Source of the DNA: Cyanophora paradoxa
Taxonomy: Eukaryota; Glaucocystophyceae; Cyanophorales; Cyanophoraceae
Length of the DNA: 64,000 nt
Assembly: GCA_004431415.1 (NCBI GenBank)
Contig: QPMI01000428.1
Span: forward strand, 310,001-374,000
Direction: 5' to 3'
The notes beneath the pieces were generated by a model. That model was not told the origin of the DNA. It was given only the letters and a program-made list of their open reading frames with translations, and did not search any database. Position 1 is the stretch's first letter. The number at the start of each line of letters is the position of its first letter. Positions 56,701-64,000 of this stretch are shown here, piece by piece. A program made the position numbers and the translations under genes.

Positions 56701-57113
56701 GCGGGGTTCGAATCGGGCCTCTCGAGGGCCGCGCAGCCGGCGGCCGCGTACTGGTACCCGTCCGTGAGGAGCTGCGGGGGGTACGCGTCGCCGGCGAATC
56801 GGATTTCGACGGGTACGAGGCCGGGGCCGGCCGAGGGGGAGACGGGGGCCGAGACGGCGAGGGCCGCAGCATCGGCAGGCCACTCCAGAATGGCTGCGGC
56901 CCGCCCGCCGAAGAGGACGCGGTCGACGGCGCGGCGGCGGGCCGCGAAGAGGGCGTCGCCGCGGAGGGTGACCGCGGCGCCGCCGGAGACGAGGCCCACG
57001 GCGGGCGAGGCCCCGAGCAGCCGCTGCGCCCCGGCGCCCGCCGCGATCGCCAGGAGCAGCAGCAGCGCCGCCCACAGGCGTACGGGCCACGGCCCGAGGT
57101 GCGTGCGAGGCAT
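47778..57113 (-). CDS. Giant cell-surface protein: IPT/TIG, parallel beta-helix (Pmp-like) repeats, Cys-rich repeats, multi-pass membrane region
   Basis: Likely a plasma-membrane adhesin or receptor. It starts MPRTHLGPWPVRLWAALLLL, a signal peptide ending near AGAGA. An IPT/TIG domain follows (SPAVGLVSGGAAVTLRGDAL, VLFGGRAAAI). About 51.8-56 kb encodes dozens of short beta-helix turns of polymorphic-outer-membrane-protein type, such as DCGFEGGRGPALLLERTGAT, RCAFADCGAAGGDGGAIFAA and SDNAAAKAGGAVSAKGA. A Cys-rich GCC2/GCC3-like part is next (CYTCPPGTFSLWAF, CSACPDGGACGG, FRACKPGYTGP, CTACDAGYGRVDALNCVPC). Membrane segments include GVAFFFVVYLGLLYMMAATV, GMFLATVLLALLSPFYIWRL, VLGSLLLLLWWVVPMTYAKI, VAMVVCVGLWLAWLAALVW and VALAVFQLLFLVASFALLLV. 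The cytoplasmic tail is Pro/Tyr-rich with SPRP repeats. Introns are short, many AT-rich. A single gene is assumed because the domain order is coherent. Confidence 0.8.
50553..50593. repeat. CGTCGC hexanucleotide repeat in coding sequence
   Basis: Repeats of CGCCGT/CGTCGC encode an alternating Thr-Ala tract in the cytoplasmic loop of the giant surface protein, following the membrane segment near 50690. Confidence 0.8.
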
Positions 57114-59189
57114 CTGGGGACGGCCGCGGCCGCAGCGTGGCACAGGCGACGTGGCACAGCAGCGCGGAGGGCTCCGGATCCTCACCGAAAACAGAAACAC
57201 CGATTGCAAGTACAGATTGCAATCGAAGTCGCGGATCGCCAATGATGAATGTTCAATGCGGGGTCGCGATCGGGGTCCAGTTAGACGACCTCGCTGCAAA
57301 GATTGTCATAATAAAAACAGATCGAAAATTTGGGGGAGGCAAGGCAGGCTTAGGGGGGCGAATCTTTGTAGATTACCCTGGGTGGGCTTATAAAACCATA
57401 CCCCCATACCCCGGGGCAGCCATACCCCGGGGGCAGGGTAGGCGGAGGCTAGGCTTAGGGCAGGCCTAGGGGGTGCAGGGTTGAGCCGGGGAGGCAATCC
57501 GAGCCCGGGGTCAGCTGCAGGAGGGCCGGGGAGTACAGGTGGGGCCCGGCACGCTTACGGCCGCGGCGCAGCGAGATCTAGAGGCGGTGGCCATGGCACT
57601 GCGGCGCCGGCACAGCGACGAGCAAACTTGAATTGTGGTACAGCACAGAGGCGCGCACCGGTACCGAGGCTCCGACCAGACAGGCTGAGACAGCAGGCTG
57701 GCGCTAAAAAATCCGGTGCGAGCTCCAGGCGAGCTCGAGGCTCGTTGGCCCTTCGTGATAAGTCATCTGGAGCATGTGCATTGATCATCATCGATTTTTG
57801 CAATTGCAATTGACCGCGCGCACGTCAGGCTCGTCGACGTCGACAGCGCTTTCGCTTGCTATCATGGCATATCTATAGGCATAAGTTGCCGCATAACGAG
57901 AGATTGAGCTAGATTCGACCACCGCTTGAAGCAGGCAATTACAAGCTCAAGCGTGGCCATGATGCCATGATGCGTGGCCATGATGCGTGGATCGCCGAGA
58001 TCTTAAGCATGATCATGATCAGATAGCGCTGCTTACATCGCCGCTGGATCTATATCCGATGATCTGGCGCTGCGCATGCGCTATGCCAAGTATGCATGCA
58101 TGACATGCATATATATGATCATCGGATGCTGCATCTCACCTAGCTATATATAGGAATCAGAGACTAGCTGTAGGATGCTCGAAGTCGAATCGAAGCGCTA
58201 GCTCAATTGCAAGGCCCGCAAATTACTAAGTTATAAACTTAAAAGTTACTTAAGTTAGAATCACAATGCGAGCTCCCGGTCGCGCGCTGCCAGCTGATCA
58301 TGCTCGACTCGGTGCGCACACTATTATGCATGCACATGTATAGTACGTACAGCTACGATCGCGAGATGCGAGCGAGCCTAAAGGTTGGAGATGCTTGTAT
58401 ATGGATACGGCATGTACACTCTGAGAGGGCCTGAACTTCGGAAGCTGGGCGGCAGCCTGGGCCCTAGGCCCGGCGGCCTGCAGCTGCCGGCGCCAGGCTG
58501 GCCGGCAGACTGCGGCAGTGCCCGGCAGTGCCGGCACTCAGCGGCACTGGCAGCCGCACTGCCGGTGACTGCAGCTGCCCGGCAGACCGTCGGACGGCGG
58601 CAGTGCACTGGCCGAGTCTGGCCAGTGGCCCCTGGGCCGGGGGCCGGCAGCTGCAGTGGCCGCGGCCCGCGCGGCCTGCCCGGGGCCGGCGCCGGCGCCG
58701 GGCCGGCGGCCAGCTGCAGGCTGGCGCGATGGCTGAAAAAATTGGTCGATCGCATCATCGATTCGCATAATCGCTCAGTGGATTAATATTCGCCTGATTC
58801 GCAGTGATTCCTGAATCGCCAAGTCGCAGGAAATATTAATTTCGCACTGGGAGCACTGCATGCGGCACTAATGCGCACATGAATGGCATAAATCAGCTAA
58901 TAAATATTTAATTCTGGTATTTAGTTCGCTTTTTTCGGATTGATTTAATTGAATCATTTATTAATTTGTTTTTGGTGTTGTGCGGCTCTGATGGGCGGCT
59001 TGACGCCGGGCCCCGCCGTCAAAATTAATACTAGTACACGACGTACGCTTAAATTGTGGCGTAGTTTTCGTTTCCTAGTTTCGCTGGCCATGGGGGGGGG
59101 GGGGGGGGGGGGACGAAGGGAGGGGGAAGCGAGGCGGGGCGCGCGCGGGGGGCCCGGCGGCCCCTCGAGCTAACTTTCAGGCTTCATGA
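57114..59189. other. Long intergenic stretch
   Basis: No gene seen. 57330-57480 is rich in CCCCATACCCCGGGG and GGCTTAGGG words and could hold promoter elements of the giant gene. 57820-58200 is built of GATCATGATC, GCATGCATGACATGC and TAGCTATATATAGG words. 58430-58740 is a GC-rich patch of GCCGGCACT / CAGTGCCGGCAG words. A 21-base G run lies at 59092-59112. Confidence 0.5.
59092..59112. repeat. Poly-G run of 21 bases
   Basis: Uninterrupted G run downstream of the Kelch gene. Confidence 0.85.
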
Positions 59190-61263
59190 TCAGCTGAACT
59201 CGAGGCAGGCGGACTGCCAGGCGGTGGCGACGCGGGGGACGTCGGAGGCCGAGATGCCCCCTACGGCCACGAGGCGCGGGCCCACGGCGGGGCAGGCGGC
59301 GGCGAAGGCCGGCAGGGCCGGCGCGGGGGCAACTCGGCGTCCCGCGCCGGCTCGAAGAGGGCGTCGAAGCCGCCGGCGACGTGCAGCGCGCCCAGAATGC
59401 CCCGCCCGCGACGAAGGCGGCCGCCGCGGCGCCCGCGCCGGGCCATGGGCGCCAGGGGCACCACCGCGGCTCGGGTCCGCGAGGTCGATCACGAGGAGGT
59501 CGGCGAGGGGCCCCGCCCCGTCGAAGCCGCCAGCGAGGAAGACGCGGCGCGTGCCCGGCTGGGCGGCCGCCGCCGCGTCGGAGCGCGGGGCGGGCAGGTC
59601 GGGCCCCGGTGCCCAGCTGTCGGTGAGGTAGCTGTAGACGTCCGTCGCGGCGGAGGGGGCGCCGGCGGGGTCGACCCCGCCGGCGAGGAGGACGGCGGAG
59701 GCGGAGGGGACGTGGGCGGCGGCGAGGCGGGCGCGGGGCCGCGGGAGCGGGGCCGGCATCACCGTCCAGCGGTCGGCGGCGAGATCGTAGGCCAGCACGC
59801 GGGGGTCGGGGCCCGCCGGCGAGAAGCCCCCGAACGAGAGGAGCAGAAAGTCGCCGCCGGCCTCGGCCGCGCGCAGGGCAGCCTCCCACACCTCCTCGGT
59901 CCCCGCGCCCCCTCCGCCGCCGCCTCGCCCCCGCCGCCGCGTGCAGCGCCGCCCGCTGCGCCGCCGACAGCCGGACGCACGCCGCCGCGCCGCCCACCCG
60001 CGTTGTCGGCGCCGCGCTGCCGGATCTGCGCAAGGTCAAATCGAATTAATATTGCATCGCGATCGGCTCGTACTCAAGGCTTGGCGCCCGGTTTAATTAA
60101 TGTGCACGTGGTTTCACAGCGCATATTGAGTGATATTCTTATATATATAATCGAGTCTCGTAGAGCATTGATTGAGAAGATCGTATGCAAATTGAATTAA
60201 ATTGTCATGAGAAGGTCTAGGCGGCGCGGGCCGGGCACCGCCAGGAGCCGGCCTCGAGGACGCGGACTGAGGCGACGGGCGCGTCGTGGAACCCAAAGGC
60301 AACCACTGCCACCTGCGAGCGCGTTTGTAATTGAATTTAAATATGTTGTTGAGGGGCGCGCGGCGCGGCGCGGCGCTAGCGCTCGTGCGCGCCTGCGCGT
60401 CGCCGTCGTCGAAGGCGCAGGCGGACGCGCCGGCGATGCCCGACGGCTCCACGAACGTGCCCCGCACCGCCCACGCCTCGCCCTCGGGGCCTGCCGCGGC
60501 CGGCGCAAGAATTCGAAGCGTCAAACAAACTCCTGGGGGCCGGCCGGCGCCGCGGGTCCTGAAGAGGGGGGGGGGGGGGGGGGGGGGGGGCGGCGAGGGG
60601 AGGGGGGGAAGAGAGAGGGGGGGGGGCGCACAGGCGGCAGCGGTCGTGTTGGCGACGCAGCCGGCGGGGCTGTGGGGCGCCCCGGCCAGGCAGCGCTCCC
60701 CCGCCGCGCAGTCCCGCAGCTCCCACTCGCCGCCCAGCCCTGCTGGCCATGGCCCCGGCCAGGGTGAGGACAGCTGAGCGTCGGGCGGGCGGGCGGTGCG
60801 CGCGTGCGCACCCCCGCGATCGGGGCAGGAGGCCTCAGTGGCGGGGCCGTCGCAGCGCGGGGCGGCGCCTGCGCGGCATGCCTCGCGGAAGGGCGGCTCG
60901 CACGAGCAGGCGCCCGACGCGGCGTCCTGTCGGCAGAGCAGGCCCGCGGGGCACTGCTCCCGCCGCCACCCCCCGGCGCCCGAGCTCCCCTCGCCTGCAG
61001 CTGACGCTCCATAGTTAATATCAAGAAACCGCCATCCGCGCCGCGATCCGCGCGCCGCACGGGGGCCGCGCACCGTGCCCCGCTGCGATCGGCACGCACG
61101 CTTCGATCGCATCGCACCTGCAGCGCACGTCTCCGACTGTGCACTGAAGCTGAGGCTGCTCGATCTCCGCGCCGGATGCTGCACATTCGACTGTACGTGT
61201 GCATGCGATGATCATGAGCGCCAGCTGCAGCATATGCATGCGCAGCTGCGCATGCAGCGACAT
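59190..61263 (-). CDS. Secreted Cys-rich protein with Kelch repeats; apparent frameshifts
   Basis: It begins MSLHAQLRMHMLQLALMIIA, a signal peptide cut near VECA (an upstream Met exists at 61311). Cys-rich segments follow: LQCTVGDVRCRCDAIEAC, then after an intron EQCPAGLLCRQDAASGACSC and CRAGAAPRCDG, then WELRDCAAGERCLAG. Kelch blades follow in the last 900 bp, with the GG and W signature: FLLLSFGGFSP, AYDLAADRWTVMPAPLPRPR, AVLLAGGVDPAG, VYSYLTDSWAPGPDLPAPRS, VFLAGGFDGAG, LHVAGGFDALF, LVAVGGISASD. The last blades and the piece just upstream of VWEAALRAAEAGG lie in different frames with no intron signals between them, always at G/C runs. It is therefore either a pseudogene or affected by sequence errors. 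A 25-base G run lies in an intron at 60566-60590. Confidence 0.6.
60566..60590. repeat. Poly-G run of 25 bases in an intron
   Basis: C run on the coding strand of the Kelch gene, inside an intron and upstream of an acceptor; a pyrimidine tract of extreme purity. Confidence 0.85.
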
Positions 61264-63526
61264 CCGTGGCCGGCCTTGAGCTCTGCATATAAGTATGTAT
61301 GTACTTATCATCGTATACGTATGCGTATTCTCAGAGTCTGCTTCTCATGATCATTGCAATTGCCTAAGCTTCGCATGCACGCAACACGGATGATCGGCTG
61401 TCCAGAAGACCTAGAGAGTCCGTTGTTGAGTCAGTGAGAGCCCCCGGGGCACGCTGAGACGGCTGAGCAGCATGCATATGCCAGCAGCTGCCACTGCCTC
61501 AGGCTGCCTGCCAGTGCAGCCTGCATCATGCTGCATGCGCAGTGCTGCTCGCGCGGCGGACAGCCGCGGACTCGCGCCGGCCGCGGCTGCCGCATCACTG
61601 AGTCATCGGCCCGCCGCGCCGCGGCGGCGCATGCGCATCCAGGATGATGCAGCAGTGCCCTGCGCATTTCGAATTCGATCGCGAATTGTGACTCGATGCC
61701 ATGATGATTCTGAAGGACTTGGGAACTTCGGAAGCTCACGCTTGTTGGCCGTGGCCCGTGCACGTGGGGCGCTGGCATGAGGGCTTCATGACTAGCCTAC
61801 CTAGCTAGACCTAGAGCCTCCACCGGTACCGGCCCTGCAGCGCGCGATTATGCAAAATTTATAGGCTAGCTAGCTAGCTGGCCCCGGCAAGCCAAATTAC
61901 GATTAATGTTATAATTAGGATTCAAACGTGCGCATGAATGCGCAAGCCTTAAAAATGAAATTGTAACTCCGTGACTCAGTGAGTCACCATTGACTCACCA
62001 ATGACTCACGAACGGTACTGCCGTACCCCCGGACTCCGGGACTCGCTTAGTTCGAATTCCGGGCAGTGTTGCCAAGTTGATTCTCTTATCATGATTCATG
62101 AGTGATTCATGGCCGCGGGCGCGGCGCGGCGCCGACGCCCCGCGGCCGCGGGGCCGGCGCGGGCCCCGCGGCCGCGGCCCGGCGGCGGGGCCGGCGCCGG
62201 CGCCCAGCTGCAGCGGCCGCTGGCGGCCCGCGCCGCGGCGCGCCGCGGGCCGGCGGCCGGCCGGCGCCGCGGGCGCCGGTGATCGCGATCACCGTGGCAC
62301 GGATCCCCGCACGATTCGCGATCGATCGCGCGTGCCGGCGGGCCCGGCGCCGGCGGGCCGCGGCCGCGGGCTCAATCGACGTACGCGTCGACCGGACCGG
62401 TACCGGTGGACGGCGGTGGTCTGGTAGTACCGGCCCGGGGCCGATCAGCTTCGAATTCGCATCGCCGAGTCGGAGCATGATCGGTTATACGCGTACGCGT
62501 AAATATGTATACGTAGCCCTACGTGTACGTACGGCGCACGCACGGCGCTCGGTAGAGCACGCGTACGCGTACGTACACGTTTAAAATTTTTAACGTATAC
62601 GCGCGCGTGCTGCAGTTGGCCGATGGCCATGGCTGAGGTACAGCTGCAGTTGCGCCGGCGACCAGCTCTGTATACAGCTCATGCCATGCATGTGATGATC
62701 GCAGATATGCTCATGATCGTGCGCGGGCTACTGCAGCTAAGTCTACGTATACGTATACGGATATGATCTTCGGAGGCTGATCTCTCGCGATCGGATCCCC
62801 GTTGTCGCAGTGCGTGTGCCGCACTCTTATACTCCAGGTCGCATGATCTTATACTCCAGCTAGCGCTGCAGGTCCAGATTACACCCCTAACGTTAACGCA
62901 GCGACGGATCATATTCACGATCAACACCTGACATATGCATCGATATCGAGGTCCGGCGCTCATAAGATTGCCTGAGGCCCAAGCCCGCGCGTAAGGCGGC
63001 TGGGCTGATTATGCAGGTTTCGAGCGACTGCCGTGCACACGTACACGAAATCTGATACGTATACGGAGAGCTGCCTGCGGCGGGGGCATGCGCACTGCGG
63101 CAGCTACAGGTTTGTGGCCCTACTCAACCATGACCGCTGCATGTTTGATTTCTTGCAGCTGGTCATGAGACTCATCGTGGAAGCAGCTAATATCATATGG
63201 CATCGATTCCACGAACCTCCAAGATCCGTCAAATATCATAAATGCACACGATCTCACATTCTTGTTCAGAGTGCTCTAGATCATGTGCGCTGACTTCTAA
63301 ATTTCGCTGCGCTTCAAACATCCTGTCCGTTTTTGGTGTTGACTTGCGCCAGTTAGCCCTGCAGCTGGTATCAACGATTGATTGCCCCTAAGTGCATATT
63401 TAATAAACTGACTTGAGCTTATTTTATTTCGGTGCTCTTTTTTCGTTCACTCGCGGTGTACATGTGTAACTGCACAAGTGCACGCCCCACTGACAATGAG
63501 TCGGCTCCGAAGAGTTCTAGATTTCG
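61264..63526. other. Long intergenic stretch rich in palindromic words
   Basis: No gene supported. 61440-61560 and 62110-62290 are GC-rich palindromic patches (GCCGCGGCCCGGC words). 61800-61880 has CTAGCTAGCTAGC. 62480-62600 and 62740-62760 have TATACGCGTACGCG, CGTACGTACAC and TACGTATACGTATAC. 63000-63500 is of mixed composition and should contain the promoter of the next gene. Confidence 0.5.
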
Positions 63527-64000
63527 ATGGCGAGTAAGTCGCTTCGATTTCTGCTGGGTGCTGTCCTCGTCGCTTTTGCACTTGCAATTGGTGCGTCGCT
63601 CTTTATTTGTATATTTAAGCAGCGCACCTCGCGTGGGTGAAATTTAAATTATCGATATCCGCGCAGGCCTAGGGCCCGTGCCCGTGGCCGCGCAGGGACA
63701 ATCGCAAGTGCGGCAGTGCTCGAGCGTCGGCGCGGGCGACGAGCTGGCGCGGCTATGCGAGTGCAGCGCGCCGGGCGGGGCGGACTTCGTGCTGCGCGTC
63801 ACGGCAGCGACGAACGAGACGCTGCTGACGCGGACGGCCAAGGGACAGCTGCAGGCGATGGTCAACTTCGTCGCCTCCGGCAACGCCTCCGCCTCGGTCG
63901 CGGGACTCGAGATCCTGGCCGTCCTCACGGGCTCGGCCCCCGCCCCCAACGCCCGCCTCTGCGTCATGCTCCGACCCGCCGCCGGCGCCGGCGCCGCGCT
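63527..64000 (+). CDS. Secreted or membrane protein, N-terminal part (runs off the window)
   Basis: Exon 1 (63527-63590) encodes MASKSLRFLLGAVLVAFALA, a classic signal peptide. An intron at 63591-63666 (GTGCGTCG...CCGCGCAG) joins in phase to exon 2 from 63667, which reads GLGPVPVAAQGQSQVRQCSS and continues with two further Cys (LCECSAPGG) and possible N-glycosylation sites (NET, NAS) to the window edge. No family is recognised from this fragment. The start is the first ATG giving a signal peptide, and the splice phase is exact. Confidence 0.75.

Noticed and set aside
56175-57245. Long plus-strand frame opposite the giant surface gene
   Set aside because: Gly/Glu/Arg-rich mirror of the IPT and beta-helix coding sequence; no independent evidence.
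50250-62460. Recurrent TTCGAATTC words resembling a tRNA T-loop
   Set aside because: No acceptor, D or anticodon stems could be formed around any copy; the word is a common palindrome here.

Overview
The window looks like nuclear DNA from a GC-rich, intron-rich unicellular eukaryote. Genes are split by many short introns with a strict grammar: donor GTGCG or GTCCG, a CTGAC-type branch site, a C-rich tract and an acceptor GCAG. The gene families point to an alga or related protist: membrane hybrid histidine kinases, a JmjC demethylase with a C5HC2 finger, a parallel beta-helix 'polymorphic outer membrane'-like cell-surface protein, and an algal-style secretory glycosyltransferase. A stramenopile or haptophyte alga fits, but this is inference and no species can be named.

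Layout. 1-6.5 kb is repeat-rich: two copies of a 353-bp direct repeat flanking a short gene fragment, a 0.9-kb foldback element, a tandem repeat and a TA-flanked miniature inverted-repeat element. 6.5-11.5 kb (minus) is a JmjC histone demethylase. 12.4-13.2 kb (minus) is an acidic protein of unknown function, divergently paired with a seven-exon cytidine deaminase (13.3-14.4 kb, plus). 16.4-17.7 kb (minus) is an unidentified, probably secreted, protein. 18.1-22 kb holds a second TA-flanked element, a 60-bp perfect palindrome, a decayed TPR gene and, antisense to it, a U6 snRNA-like sequence.

22-39.9 kb is the most striking part. It is an ~18-kb inverted duplication carrying two head-to-head copies of one membrane hybrid histidine kinase (extracellular sensor, HisKA, HATPase, two receiver domains). 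Homology is highest near the centre and lower towards the outer ends. Both copies encode the core of the phosphoacceptor H-box on consecutive 10-nt and 13-nt micro-exons. Between the two kinases lie the remains of a small divergently transcribed gene, also present twice and converging on the centre.

40.8-42.8 kb (plus) is an unidentified multi-exon gene. 43.2-46.7 kb (minus) is a secretory-pathway glycosyltransferase with AT-rich introns and a duplicated exon piece. 47.8-57.1 kb (minus) is a very large surface protein: signal peptide, IPT/TIG domain, parallel beta-helix repeats, Cys-rich repeats, several membrane segments and an SPRP-repeat tail. 59.2-61.3 kb (minus) is a secreted Cys-rich Kelch protein with apparent frameshifts. 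63.5 kb to the end (plus) is the start of another secreted protein.

The intergenic DNA is unusual: long patches are built almost entirely of self-complementary words such as GTAC, TATACGTATA, GCTAGC, GATC and CATG. Most gene calls rest on conserved motifs joined across introns that fit the splice grammar. Several single-base frame breaks fall in G/C runs and could be sequence errors.
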